Positions 53,369 through 62,597 of a DNA stretch of 64,000 nucleotides are shown piece by piece. The notes beneath the pieces are model-generated. The model was given only the letters and a program-made list of their open reading frames with translations. It searched no databases and was not told where the DNA came from. Numbering within the stretch: the first letter of the stretch is position 1; every line of letters begins with the position of its first letter. The stretch spans positions 17,253 through 81,252 of the forward strand of contig QWOS01000127.1 in NCBI GenBank assembly GCA_003669555.1. The letters are read 5' to 3'. The DNA comes from Planctomycetota bacterium (GTDB lineage: Bacteria > Planctomycetota > Planctomycetia > Gemmatales > Gemmataceae). Position numbers and translations under genes: made by a program.

Positions 53369-53782
53369 ATGGGTGTGGCCTTCGTCCTGGCTGCGTTGTG
53401 GATCCCTTGCTCCCAATCGACCCGCGTGCGCGCCCAGCAGGCTGACCTGATCCTGCACGGGGGCATCGTCCTCACGATGGATGACAAACACCCCTCGGCC
53501 GGGGCTGGTGCCGTCCGGGACGGAAAGATCACCGCCACCAGGTCCCTCGAAAAACTGTCCAGCCGGAAGGGGCCACTCACGCGCACGATCGATTTGGCCG
53601 GCAAGACGCTGCTTCCAGGCTTCATCGAGTCCCACGGACACCTCATCCATGTCGGCCTGCAGCGCACGATCTGGACCTGGTCTCCAGGGACATACCGAAA
53701 AAGTAGAATGTCCCTTTTTTTCGAAGAAGCCGCCGCCCAAACGCACCAGGCATTCCATCGGAGGCCATGTCTCTACGCATAA
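53369..53782 (+). pseudogene. Truncated amidohydrolase (YtcJ-like) N-terminus
   Basis: The frame begins MGVAFVLAALWIPCSQSTRVRAQQADLILHGG and has the N-terminal beta-sandwich and first metal motif of amidohydrolases (TIDLAGKTLLPGFIESHGHLIHVGLQ). Homology ends near 53685, where an AGGGACAT/ATGTCCCT hairpin and a GAATGTCCC motif begin. The remaining ~30 codons are repeat-derived. A full enzyme would be around 550 residues, so about four-fifths is missing. The signal peptide suggests the parent was secreted. Confidence 0.75.
53686..53721 (+). repeat. Hairpin and GAATGTCCC-T7 motif, copy 3
   Basis: AGGGACAT pairs with ATGTCCCT around a 14-base loop, and AGAATGTCCC is followed by seven T. It sits exactly at the break in the amidohydrolase gene. 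Confidence 0.7.
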
Positions 53783-53829
53783 AATGCTTGCAGAACAAAA
53801 AAAGTAACACCGTGGAAGCCCTGGCCACA

Positions 53830-54025
53830 CCGGATCATTGCTGAGCCACCCTCTCAGGCTGGGGCTGTAGACCCGATTCCTGAACTCATAATCCCCCGCC
53901 GCAATCCTCTCGCCCCCTGTTGCAAAAACACCCAATCCTTCGCCAACCCTGACAGCCTGGACCCGCTGCCATCCCGGTAGGTCACTTGTCCAAATGGGGT
54001 GTAGCGTTCTTGGCGTGAGGTATAA
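53830..54025 (-). pseudogene. RHS-repeat core fragment
   Basis: On the minus strand YTSRQERYTPFGQVTYRDGSGS, then LAKDWVFLQQGARGL, then in a shifted frame GERIAAGDYEFRNRVYSPSLRGWLSNDP. The last part is the conserved end of the RHS-associated core (Y-F-R-Y-Y-P-x-x-G-R-W-x-x-x-D-P type). One frameshift and loss of both ends mark it as a relic of a polymorphic toxin or wall protein. The HYD1-type toxin relic at 22.1-22.5 kb could come from the same class of gene. Confidence 0.65.
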
Positions 54026-54380
54026 CTGCCCTCCCCCCCCGCCGGCTTTATGGGTGATCCGCCAGGGGTCGCTCGTGGTATTTCACCAGACGCGGCGTCC
54101 AGACTGAGGATTTCCGTTAATCCGTGCCAAATCCGGGATTAGCTGGATGAAAACGGGAAAAACCAGCGGGATTTGCGTGAATTTAAACATTTTTCATTTT
54201 TTCCCCGCCTCTTCGCTAAAATATGACTGTTGCAATGGTTTTGCTCCTTGTGGCACAATTGCGCAAGTTATATCGGAGGTGTGCTGCTGCAGGACTTTCG
54301 TCCCTCCCTGATGTGGTTACCACGAGATTCACTCAGGACCCTGTGTCGTTATTCAGATTCATACTCTTCCAGGCTCACGA
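54026..54380. other. Intergenic region upstream of the desaturase
   Basis: 355 bases. AT-rich around 54180-54230, where TAAAAT could be a -10 for the desaturase without a clear -35. I see no gene. Confidence 0.4.
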
Positions 54381-55490
54381 ATGGCACCCAAAATCAAATC
54401 CCAAGGAATCGGCCCCACATCCCGTGAGGTTCGTGGCGGTATTGCTGTCAAAAGCCGGGTTAAATTCCTGGGCGCCGGCATGGCCTCGTTTGGCGGGGCC
54501 CTTGCGGCCTGGGCCCTGTCCCTGGCTGTACTTGCCCTGGTGCCATGGTGGGCCAAAATCCCCTTGGGCCTGATCAATGGCATTACCATTGGCATCCTGT
54601 TCATTGTTGGCCATGACGCCTGCCATGGCATCCTCTTCCCGTTCCGGTGGATGAACCGGCTATCGGGCAGGATCTGCATGCTGCCGCCTTTGCACCCCTA
54701 CACCGCCTGGACTCACAACCACAATGGCCTGCATCACGGCTTCACCAACATCAAGGAGAAGGATCCGGGCTTCCCTCCCCTGAGCCTGGAGGAATACCAG
54801 GGCCTTTCCATGTTTGGCAGGTGGCTCTACCGGGTCAATCGCACCTGGTACGGTTTGGGCCTGCTCTATTTCACACAGATGTGGCTGAAGTGGGAGGTCC
54901 TGCCCACTCGGGCCCGCGCACCCAAAAAATGGCTGGCCTACCAGCTCGATCGCCTGCTGGTGGTGGTGTTCGCCGCCGCCTGGATTGGTGGTCTAACCGG
55001 CGTGTCCCTGTGGATGGACGAAAATCCGTTATGGAATATCCTGTTCGGTTTCTTCCTGCCCCAGTTCATGTGGAACTGGCTGATCGGTTTCATCATTTTG
55101 CAGCAGCACACCCATCCCCGGGTGGCCTGGTATTCCGAGCGGGACCTGCCCAATCCTTCCTACTACCATTCACAAATCCAGGCGACCCCCCATCTGTTCT
55201 TCCCTGGGCCATTCCGCTTTCTCATGCGCCATGTGATGGAGCACACCGTCCACCACGCCGACCCCACCATTCCCCTGTATCACCTGCCTGATGCGCAAAG
55301 GGAACTGTCCAAGGTGTATAAAAAAGACATGGTGCGGGTCATCTGGACCAAGGAGGGCTTTCTCCACATGTTGAAAATCTGCAAGCTCTATGATTATTCC
55401 ACCCACCGCTGGACCGATTACGATGGCACTCCGCTCACCGAACCCCTGATCGCCCCCGGAAGCCACTCGCCTCTGGCGTCAACCCCCTGA
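54381..55490 (+). CDS. Membrane fatty-acid desaturase family protein
   Basis: 369 residues with the three His boxes of di-iron desaturases: VGHDACHG (about 75), HNHNGLHHG (about 115) and HVMEHTVHHADP (about 290), plus paired membrane helices before box 1 and between boxes 2 and 3. It would add a double bond (or hydroxyl) to an acyl chain in the inner membrane using O2. The N-terminal 25 residues are basic and cytoplasmic. It stands alone and is followed by a perfect hairpin at 55496. Confidence 0.9.
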   Translation: MAPKIKSQGIGPTSREVRGGIAVKSRVKFLGAGMASFGGALAAWALSLAVLALVPWWAKIPLGLINGITIGILFIVGHDACHGILFPFRWMNRLSGRICMLPPLHPYTAWTHNHNGLHHGFTNIKEKDPGFPPLSLEEYQGLSMFGRWLYRVNRTWYGLGLLYFTQMWLKWEVLPTRARAPKKWLAYQLDRLLVVVFAAAWIGGLTGVSLWMDENPLWNILFGFFLPQFMWNWLIGFIILQQHTHPRVAWYSERDLPNPSYYHSQIQATPHLFFPGPFRFLMRHVMEHTVHHADPTIPLYHLPDAQRELSKVYKKDMVRVIWTKEGFLHMLKICKLYDYSTHRWTDYDGTPLTEPLIAPGSHSPLASTP

Positions 55491-55495
55491 CCATC

Positions 55496-55522
55496 ATGTG
55501 GCCTTCCTCGGGAAGGCCACAT
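55496..55522. terminator. Perfect 12-bp hairpin after the desaturase gene
   Basis: ATGTGGCCTTCC-TCG-GGAAGGCCACAT, starting 5 bases after the stop codon. There is no T-run, so it may be a factor-dependent terminator or an mRNA-stabilising hairpin. Confidence 0.55.
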
Positions 55523-55950
55523 GTGCCTCCGCTAATCCACGGAAAAGACAATCACCCGCCGGGCACTCCCTCTGTTGCGGCACTCTGCCAAATCCGAAAA
55601 ATGCCCTTCGGGCCTTCCAGGTACTTTCCAGCCCTGAGGAGACACAAGTCAGCAACCACCTTCAGGCATCCGGGCTTGAAATGGCACAGCGTGTTCATTC
55701 CGGCACGCCACTGCTTCACATTGCACTATTATAGCTACAGACTCGCTGGGCCACCACTAGGCAAGCTCTCTCTATCCATCTGGCAACTTATGAGAATTTT
55801 TTGCGCCTGAAACCCGGCAACCGTCCTTGCGATACTATATGCAGGGTACCGGAGCGGTCTTGCCGCTGCCAGATTCTGACCAACCGTCTGTTTTTCTGTT
55901 CCCAGGGCTGGTGCGGTATGGCGATATTCGAAACCACGGGTGGTGAAGTG
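55523..55950. other. Intergenic region upstream of the DUF1800/DUF1501 operon
   Basis: 428 bases. The track ORF from 55801 enters the next gene in frame, but its first 50 codons look non-coding. No RNA or strong promoter is seen. Confidence 0.4.
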
Positions 55951-57729
55951 ATGCGTGGAAAATCAGCTGGCGTTATCCTGTTGCTGGCTGGCTGGGTAGT
56001 GGGCAGTGGCCGCGTGGCCGGCGCAGATCCCTCCGACCCGGCCTCTCTCCTGCCATTGGGGGCCCTGGCTGCCCTGCAGATGAACAATCTGGGCGCTGTG
56101 GTCGGACGGCTGGAAAAGTCGGGTCTGGTGGAGGCCCTGTATTCCACTCCCCAGGGCATTGAACTGACCAAGAGGCCCGACTTCAAAAAAGCCATGGCCG
56201 GCAAAGCCATCCTCGAGCAGCAGGCGGGTATGTCTGCGGTGGAAATCCTCACAACTATATTGGGTGGGCAGGTGGCCGTGGGGATGTATCCCCAGGCCGG
56301 CGCCAGCCAGCCGGAGTTCCTTGCGGTGATGCGGGTGCGTGACCCCGCCCGCTGGAAGCAACTCCGCGAACGCATCGAGCCCTTCCTGCTGCTGGCCGAT
56401 CAGGTGATGAATGTCTCCCGCCCTGCCAATGGGGTGACTCAGATAACCGTGAAAAATGTGGGGGCCCTGGCCTGGGGTGATGCCTGGTTGATGGCTGGCA
56501 CCAAGGCCGACCGTCTCCCTGGCGTGTGGGGCAATCTGCAAGGCGTGGACAGTGGTAAAGAGAAGGAAAAAAAGCCCCCCTTCAAATCGCTGGCCGAGGA
56601 TGTCGATTACCAGGCAATACGCCAGCAACTGGGCGGCCAGCCAGTGATTGGCTTTTTTCTGAGCAACAAGGTTTTGAAGTCTCCCGACGGCAAGCGCCTG
56701 ATTTCTGACAAACTCGACAACCCTGTGGCATCGCTGCTGCTGGGTGGCCTGATCGAGATGGTGGGGCGGAGCCCGTACCTGGGGGGAGCGCTGACGGTGG
56801 GTGAGAACGATTTCGCACTCCGCCTGGCGGCACCTGGCGAGGTAGGAAAACTCGATGCGGGCCGGAAGGCGTTGTTCCCCGCTGCGGGCAAACCCGGCAC
56901 TCCCCGTTTTCCGGCGGTGCCAGGCCTGATCGGCGGCATTGCCTGGGATCGTGACATAGCCACCTGGTACACCAACCGGGAAGCACTGCTCGAATCCAGG
57001 GCGCTGCCGGGCTTCGACCAGTTCGAGACAGGTATCGCCAACATATTGCCGGGCAAGGATTTCGCCACCGATGTGCTGGGCACCCTGGGGCGCGGCATGA
57101 CGGTTTTGGCCGCGCCGCAAGATTACAGCTACCTGGACGGCACACCCGGGGTGAAACTGCCTGCCTTTGCGTTGATTATCGACCTGGCCAAGCCGAAGGA
57201 AGGAGCCAGCCTGATGAACCTGTTCCTGCAAACCCTGGCCGCCATCCTGAATATCGAGGCCGGTCAGCAGGGGCGCCAACCCTGGGTAATGACTTCCGAA
57301 ACCCACAACGGCGTGCAGATCAGCTTTGGCGACTACCTGCAGAAGCCCAAGGGGAAGGATCTACCCGTGGTGACCAACTTCACCCCCGCCGCCGCCCTGG
57401 TGGGAAACCGGTACCTTCTCTGCACATCAAGAGGGTTATGCAAGCAACTGATAGACACCTTGGCCAAGCCGTCAACCGTGGAAGAATCAGCCGCCACACC
57501 GGTCCAGGCCGATGACTGGGCGGTGACCGGCTCCCGGCTGGCCGATGCCCTGGCCCTCAATCGCAACCTGCTCGAAGCGGGTGGCTTGCGCAATGGCCGC
57601 ACCGGCAAACAGGCCAGGGAGGAGTTCCAGGCCATGGAGGACGCTCTCCGTCAGGTGGAGAAGCTCCGGCTGCGCTCGGTGTTGCAACCGTGGGGAGTGG
57701 AGCTGCGACTCGAAGGGAGCTGGAAGTGA
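55951..57729 (+). CDS. Secreted hypothetical protein, first gene of the DUF1800/DUF1501 operon
   Basis: About 592 residues from the ATG at 55951 (MRGKSAGVILLLAGWVVGSGRVAGAD, a signal peptide); MAIFETTGGEV at 55918 is an alternative. It reads as a large alpha/beta protein (LLPLGALAALQMNNLGAVVGRLEKSGLVEAL...; GGQVAVGMYPQ...EFLAVMRVRDPARWKQLRERIEP) reminiscent of DUF3352-type secreted proteins. I cannot assign it firmly. Its stop overlaps the DUF1800 ATG by one base, so the three genes are co-translated and probably act together at the cell surface. Confidence 0.75.
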   Translation: MRGKSAGVILLLAGWVVGSGRVAGADPSDPASLLPLGALAALQMNNLGAVVGRLEKSGLVEALYSTPQGIELTKRPDFKKAMAGKAILEQQAGMSAVEILTTILGGQVAVGMYPQAGASQPEFLAVMRVRDPARWKQLRERIEPFLLLADQVMNVSRPANGVTQITVKNVGALAWGDAWLMAGTKADRLPGVWGNLQGVDSGKEKEKKPPFKSLAEDVDYQAIRQQLGGQPVIGFFLSNKVLKSPDGKRLISDKLDNPVASLLLGGLIEMVGRSPYLGGALTVGENDFALRLAAPGEVGKLDAGRKALFPAAGKPGTPRFPAVPGLIGGIAWDRDIATWYTNREALLESRALPGFDQFETGIANILPGKDFATDVLGTLGRGMTVLAAPQDYSYLDGTPGVKLPAFALIIDLAKPKEGASLMNLFLQTLAAILNIEAGQQGRQPWVMTSETHNGVQISFGDYLQKPKGKDLPVVTNFTPAAALVGNRYLLCTSRGLCKQLIDTLAKPSTVEESAATPVQADDWAVTGSRLADALALNRNLLEAGGLRNGRTGKQAREEFQAMEDALRQVEKLRLRSVLQPWGVELRLEGSWK

Positions 57730-59060
57730 TGCTCGACAACCCTTTGGCGCCCCATGCTTTTGGTGTTGGCGGCTGGAGCTGGCGGGATGCGGCCCACCTG
57801 CTGCGCCGGGCCCAGTATGGCGTGTCACCCGATGAGATCGAACGGGCTACCCAGGCCGGCCCGGTGGCGACCATCGACCGCCTGATTCGCCCTCAGGCCG
57901 AAAGCGCCGAGTTCACCAGTGCAGAAGCCCTGCTGCGTCAGACCGCGCTCGATACCGGCAGCACCGCCAATCTGCAAGCCTGGTGGCTGTATCGCCTCGG
58001 CCATTCCGCCAATCCCCTAACGGAAAAGATGACCTTCTTCTGGCACAACCTCTTCGCCACCTCCAATGAGAAGGTGAAGGATGTGGCGCTGATGCTGGCC
58101 CAGAACGACTTGTTCCGCGCCCAGGCCCTGGGGAACTATGCCGGTTTGCTGCACGCTATGGCCCGTGACCCGGCCATGCTGATCTGGCTGGATGGCAACG
58201 CCAACCGGCGCCGTCACCCCAATGAAAATTTCGCCCGCGAAGTGATGGAACTTTTTAGCCTGGGTGTGGGCAACTACACCGAGAAGGATATCCAGGAAGC
58301 GGCCCGCGGCTTCACCGGCTGGCACATGCGCGAAGGGGTGTTCTGGTTCAATGCCAGCCAGCACGACACCGGCGACAAGACGGTGCTGGGAGTAAAAGGC
58401 AACCTCGATGGCGACTCGGTGATCGACATCTGCCTGAAGCAGGCGGCCTGTCCACGGTTTATCGCCATGCGTCTGCTGAAAACATTCGTCATGCCCGAAC
58501 CCGGCGAGGCCGCGCTGGCGGCTGTGTCTGCCTCTATCCGCAGAAATGGCTTTGTGATGGGCCCGGTACTACGCGAACTGCTCACCAGCCGCCTGTTTTT
58601 CAGCGGGGAGGCGCGGGGCTCATTGATCAAAAGCCCACTCGACCTGGTACTGGGAACCCAGCGGGCCCTGGTGCCGGCACCCCGGTTGGAGCCAACCATC
58701 AGCAGGCTATCCGCGCTGGGGCAGGACCTGTTTTTGCCACCCACCGTGAAAGGCTGGGAGGGCGGCCGCCTGTGGATCAGCTCCACCACCTACCTGCTAC
58801 GGGCCAATTTTGCCGCCGAGCTGACCAAGGGTGATTTGTACGGCCAACTGATTGATCTGGAAGCCGAGGCCCGGAGGCACCAGTTGCAGACCCCGGGCGA
58901 GGCCACGCGCTATTACTGCGACCTGCTTTTGGCCAGTGAACCTGCCCAGGCGGTCCGTGTCCGGCTGGAGGCATTCGCCTCATCGGCTGGAAGCCAGGCG
59001 GTCCGTGACCGCGGCCTCATCCACCTGATTCTGGCCCTGCCCGAGCAGCAGTTGATGTGA
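57729..59060 (+). CDS. DUF1800 domain protein
   Basis: 443 residues from the ATG at 57729. DUF1800 hallmarks are DAAHLLRRAQYGVSPDEIERA, WWLYRLGHSANPLTEKMTFFWHNLFATSNEKV, ARDPAMLIWLDGNANRRRHPNENFAREVMELFSLGVGNYTEKDIQEAARGFTGW and the later TFVMPEP and PPTVKGWEGGRLW stretches. No obvious signal peptide is at this start. DUF1800 proteins almost always pair with a downstream DUF1501 protein, as here, and are thought to work in export or polysaccharide handling; the true role is not known. Confidence 0.95.
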   Translation: MLDNPLAPHAFGVGGWSWRDAAHLLRRAQYGVSPDEIERATQAGPVATIDRLIRPQAESAEFTSAEALLRQTALDTGSTANLQAWWLYRLGHSANPLTEKMTFFWHNLFATSNEKVKDVALMLAQNDLFRAQALGNYAGLLHAMARDPAMLIWLDGNANRRRHPNENFAREVMELFSLGVGNYTEKDIQEAARGFTGWHMREGVFWFNASQHDTGDKTVLGVKGNLDGDSVIDICLKQAACPRFIAMRLLKTFVMPEPGEAALAAVSASIRRNGFVMGPVLRELLTSRLFFSGEARGSLIKSPLDLVLGTQRALVPAPRLEPTISRLSALGQDLFLPPTVKGWEGGRLWISSTTYLLRANFAAELTKGDLYGQLIDLEAEARRHQLQTPGEATRYYCDLLLASEPAQAVRVRLEAFASSAGSQAVRDRGLIHLILALPEQQLM

Positions 59061-59080
59061 GCGAACCAACGGAGTGCGTG

Positions 59081-60343
59081 ATGTCAGCCAATCGACGGAT
59101 ATTTTTGGGACGATGCGGCACCGCCGGGGCGATTTCAGTCGGGGTATCCCTGCCAGGTATCTGGCGCGGGGCCATTCGCGCGGCTGGAAACCAGGCCAAA
59201 CCTGGAGGCCGGGTACTGGTAGTGGTGGAGATGGCCGGCGGCAACGACGGGCTGAACACCGTGATCCCGTTCACCGACGACGCCTACCACAAGGCCCGAC
59301 CCACTTTGGCGGTGGGGAAAGACCGGGTACTGAAGGTTACCGGCCAGGTGGGGCTGCATCCGCGCCTGGCGGAGATCCGGGCACTGTTCGATGACGGCCA
59401 GGTGGCGGTGGTCCAGGGCGTGGGCTATCCCAGGCCCGACAGGTCGCATTTCCGCAGTATGGATATTTGGCACACCGCGCGTCCCGAAAAAGTGGACCTG
59501 CGCGATGGCTGGCTCGGTCGGGCGCTGGAGCTGGACCCCCGGGCGCTGGGTGGTGGTGTGCCAGCCTTGGCCCTGGGTACCGAAAAGCTGCCTCTTGCCC
59601 TGCTGAGTAGCCGGGTGAATGTGCCCAATGTGCAATCGATGGATGCCTACAAGCTGGTGGCCGGGCCGGGCGATTCTTCCACCCAGGCCCGCTCCAGACA
59701 GACGCTCCGCGAGGCGGTGGCCCTGCACGGAGCCAGTGGCAGCGAGGGTGGAGCCGCCTCTGAGCTGGATTTTCTCAGACGCACCGCCGATGTGACACTG
59801 ACCAGCGTCGACCGTCTCGGTGAGGTGGCCAAGGCCTACAAGCCGGGAGCGACATACCCGGGCACCGGGCTGGCCCAACGACTGCAGGTGGTGGCGCAAC
59901 TGATCGCCGGCAATCTGGGAACGCAGATTTTTTATGTGTCATTGGGTGGGTTCGACACGCACTCCAGGCAGCAGCCGGCGCATGAGGGGTTGTTGGGCGA
60001 ACTTTCCGGTGCCGTGGGTGCCTTTTTGAAAGACCTGAAATCGCATGGCCTCGCCGACCGGGTGATGGTGGCCACCTTTTCGGAGTTTGGCAGGCGGCTG
60101 GCGGAAAATGGCAGCCTGGGCACCGACCATGGCGCCGCCTCGCAGATGTTCTGCATCGGGGCTGGGGCCAGGGGTGGCGTGCTGGGGGCGCATCCCAGCC
60201 TGACCGATCTGGTGGATGGCGATCCAAAACATCACACCGATTTCCGCCAGGTGTATGCAGCCCTGCTGGAGAAGTGGCTGGGCTACCCGTCTGAGCCGGT
60301 GCTGGGCAAGGGCTTCAAGCCGGTGGACTGCGTGAAAGTCTGA
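59081..60343 (+). CDS. DUF1501 (sulfatase-like) protein with Tat signal
   Basis: 420 residues from the ATG at 59081 (GGAG 6 bases upstream); the GTG at 59057 in the track is less likely. Tat-like leader NRRIFLGRCGTAGAISVGVSL. DUF1501 motifs: VVVEMAGGNDGLNTVIPFTDDAYHKARPTL, VGYPRPDRSHFRSMDIWHTA, FYVSLGGFDTHSRQQPAHEGLLGELSGAVGAFL, VATFSEFGRRLAENGSLGTDHGAASQMFCIG. These lie in an alkaline-phosphatase-like fold with Asp/His metal ligands, so a metal-dependent hydrolase in the periplasm is likely. It follows DUF1800 by 20 bases, same operon. Confidence 0.95.
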   Translation: MSANRRIFLGRCGTAGAISVGVSLPGIWRGAIRAAGNQAKPGGRVLVVVEMAGGNDGLNTVIPFTDDAYHKARPTLAVGKDRVLKVTGQVGLHPRLAEIRALFDDGQVAVVQGVGYPRPDRSHFRSMDIWHTARPEKVDLRDGWLGRALELDPRALGGGVPALALGTEKLPLALLSSRVNVPNVQSMDAYKLVAGPGDSSTQARSRQTLREAVALHGASGSEGGAASELDFLRRTADVTLTSVDRLGEVAKAYKPGATYPGTGLAQRLQVVAQLIAGNLGTQIFYVSLGGFDTHSRQQPAHEGLLGELSGAVGAFLKDLKSHGLADRVMVATFSEFGRRLAENGSLGTDHGAASQMFCIGAGARGGVLGAHPSLTDLVDGDPKHHTDFRQVYAALLEKWLGYPSEPVLGKGFKPVDCVKV

Positions 60344-60467
60344 CCCTCATTCAAACGGGTGGATGCGGGTGAGGGGTGGATCCGGGGCATTACTTTCCGT
60401 TGCGGGTTGCCCCAACCGCAGCCACGAGGAAAAACCCGGCTGAAGCTTTCCTGAAAGCAGCAAATGC

Positions 60468-61373
60468 CTAGCGTTTTCCACTACTTCCCAGCGCGTACCG
60501 TGCTACCAGGGCACCCAATATCCCTAGCCCACCGAGGGCCATCCAGAGGGTGACCGGCTCACTTTCTGGTGCCAGCAGCCTTGCCCAGACCGGGTTGAGC
60601 AGCGGCTCCAGCAGAGTGATCAGGCCCGCTTCTCGAGCCGACACATGGCGCAGCGCCCGCGCGGCAATGAGATACGGCAAACCCATCTGCAGGCCTCCGA
60701 AGACAGCCATCACCGCCAGTTGCTTCACGGTGGGTGGGGCCTGCATCAGCACCACCGGCAACAGCACCAAAGCCCCTGTCAAAAAGTTGAAGACCGTGAC
60801 GGGCGCACTGGGCATATCTTTCAGCCAGCCCAGCCCCAGTAGCACCAGCGCGAAGCCCACGCCACTGGCCAGGGCCAATCCCACCGCAAGGAGGTGCCCA
60901 TCCTCCCAGCCTTCAATCACCAGGCAACCCACACCAGCCATGGCCAGCACCAGACTGATCACGGTCGCCCGGTCCAGCTTTTCCTTCCAGAGCATCCAGC
61001 CGATCAGGACCACCCAGAAGGGAGCCGTGTACTGCAGCAGCACCGCGCTGGCCGATGAGCCAATTGCCAATGCCGCCACGAAGGTGGCGTTCATGAAGGC
61101 AAAGGTCAGCGCCACCGGTGGCATGCGCCAGGTGAATCTGACCTGTGATGGCTTCACAAACAGCAAAAGGATCACACCGCCCCAGAAAACGCGCCAAAAG
61201 GCCATCGCCAGAGGAGACATTGCTGGCTCATGCGCGCTGAAACCGATCACCGCCCCGGTATCGGTGGTCATCACTCGTGTGAAAGCACCTGACAGGCTCC
61301 ATAGCACAGCCGCCACCACTAACCATAGGCGGGCCCGGCTGGCCTGCCTGTCAACGGGAATCGGGGTGTTCAT
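60468..61373 (-). CDS. DMT/EamA-family exporter
   Basis: 301 residues from MNTPIPVDRQASRARLWLVV (ATG at 61373, overlapping the GNAT stop by 3 bases). Ten membrane helices in two EamA repeats can be counted, with the PFWVVLIGWMLWKEKLDRAT and GLITLLEPLLNPVWARLLAPE motifs at the ends of each half. It exports a small metabolite, amino acid or nucleoside; the substrate is unknown. Coupling to an acetyltransferase suggests export or detoxification of an acetylated compound, but that is a guess. Confidence 0.9.
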   Translation of the reverse strand: MNTPIPVDRQASRARLWLVVAAVLWSLSGAFTRVMTTDTGAVIGFSAHEPAMSPLAMAFWRVFWGGVILLLFVKPSQVRFTWRMPPVALTFAFMNATFVAALAIGSSASAVLLQYTAPFWVVLIGWMLWKEKLDRATVISLVLAMAGVGCLVIEGWEDGHLLAVGLALASGVGFALVLLGLGWLKDMPSAPVTVFNFLTGALVLLPVVLMQAPPTVKQLAVMAVFGGLQMGLPYLIAARALRHVSAREAGLITLLEPLLNPVWARLLAPESEPVTLWMALGGLGILGALVARYALGSSGKR

Positions 61374-61849
61374 CGGGGTTTCCGCGCCCACACCTGATAT
61401 CCCTCGTTGGCCATGCCAATCTGGCTATAGAATTTCTGGGCCTGGCTATTGTGCTCCTCCACATACAGCCGCACCAGAACCGCGCCCTGGTGTGGATCGG
61501 CGGCCAGGGTGGCCACCTTCGCGAATAGAGCCTGCATGATCCCCTGGCGGCGGTGTGCCATGTCCACATAGACACTCTGGATCCACCAGACCCAGCCATC
61601 ACGCCAGTCGCTCCATTCACGGGTGAGCATCAACTGCCCAACCACCGGTCCCTGGGAGGTTGCGCGGGCTACCAGGTAACGCACCTCGGGCTGCAGCCCC
61701 AGGCCGCGCCGCACGCCTGACAGCACCGTGGCTTCATCAAGGTTGATATTTTCCGTCTCAAGAGCCAACAGACGGTTGAATCGCGCCAGGGTTGGGGCAT
61801 CGGCCTCGCTGGGTGGTTCGATCTGCCAATGGTTTTTTTGCGGGTTCAT
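61370..61849 (-). CDS. GNAT-family N-acetyltransferase
   Basis: 159 residues from the ATG at 61849 (MNPQKNHWQIEPPSEADAPTL); the track start adds 35 unlikely residues. GNAT core: VVGQLMLTREWSDWRDGWVWWIQSVYVDMAHRRQGIMQALFAKV (motif A with the R/Q-x-x-G-x acetyl-CoA loop) and VRLYVEEHNSQAQKFYSQIGM (motif B). It acetylates an amine of unknown identity. It overlaps the exporter downstream. Intergenic 61850-61936 separates it from the divergent HD gene. Confidence 0.9.
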   Translation of the reverse strand: MNPQKNHWQIEPPSEADAPTLARFNRLLALETENINLDEATVLSGVRRGLGLQPEVRYLVARATSQGPVVGQLMLTREWSDWRDGWVWWIQSVYVDMAHRRQGIMQALFAKVATLAADPHQGAVLVRLYVEEHNSQAQKFYSQIGMANEGYQVWARKPR

Positions 61850-61936
61850 CCGGAATAGCTTACACGCTGGCGGTATCAAAGTCCCGCCATACCATAACCA
61901 GCATATTCGCTCGTCTTCCCGCACCGGAAAAATACC

Positions 61937-62593
61937 ATGCCAGTCAATCACCACCCCGCACTCACCGAGGATCTCTGGTCACACCTCAAGACCACAGCCC
62001 AGGCAGCTTGTGCGGATCAGGGCTGTGGTCATGATTGGCTCCATGTCCACCGGGTGTCGGGCCTGGCAGATCAGTTGGCGGTTGCCGAGGGAGCTGATCG
62101 TGATGTCCTGCGCGCTGCCGCCCTGCTGCACGAGTTGGTCAACCACCCCAAAAACCACCCCCGTTCCGCGCATTCAGGCGAGGATTGCGCCCAGGCTGCC
62201 CGGGAGCTGCTGGCCAGTGTGGGGGCTGACCCGATATGGGCGGAACGAGTGGCAGAATGCATTGGGCAGCACGCCTGGTCGGCCGCAAAAACCCCCACCA
62301 CACTGGAATCAGCCCTGTTGCAGGACGCCGACCGCCTCGACGCCCTGGGTGCAGTGGGTCTGGCCCGCTGCTTCGCCACCGCCGAGCGCATGAAAAGCCT
62401 GCTTTATCATCCCGACGACCCGGCAGCCAGCCACCGCGACCTGGACGACAAGCTTTACGCACTCGATCACCTGCCCAAAAAACTGCTGCGCCTTCCTGAC
62501 CGCTTTTTCAGCATCACCGCCCGCAAACTGGCCGAACCACGCCTGGCACTCGTGCGGGCTTTTTATCAGGCGATGGTGGAAGAGTTGTCCTGA
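61937..62593 (+). CDS. HD-domain phosphohydrolase
   Basis: 218 residues. HD metal-site pattern: GCGHDWLHVHRVSGLADQLA (H...), DRDVLRAAALLHELVN (HE in place of HD), HAWSAAKTPTTLESALLQDADRLDALGAVG (the late D). It resembles the YedJ/RdgB-class small HD hydrolases. Likely a nucleotide or phosphate-ester hydrolase in the cytoplasm. It converges with the enolase-superfamily gene, with only 4 bases between the stops. Confidence 0.88.
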   Translation: MPVNHHPALTEDLWSHLKTTAQAACADQGCGHDWLHVHRVSGLADQLAVAEGADRDVLRAAALLHELVNHPKNHPRSAHSGEDCAQAARELLASVGADPIWAERVAECIGQHAWSAAKTPTTLESALLQDADRLDALGAVGLARCFATAERMKSLLYHPDDPAASHRDLDDKLYALDHLPKKLLRLPDRFFSITARKLAEPRLALVRAFYQAMVEELS

Positions 62594-62597
62594 CCAC

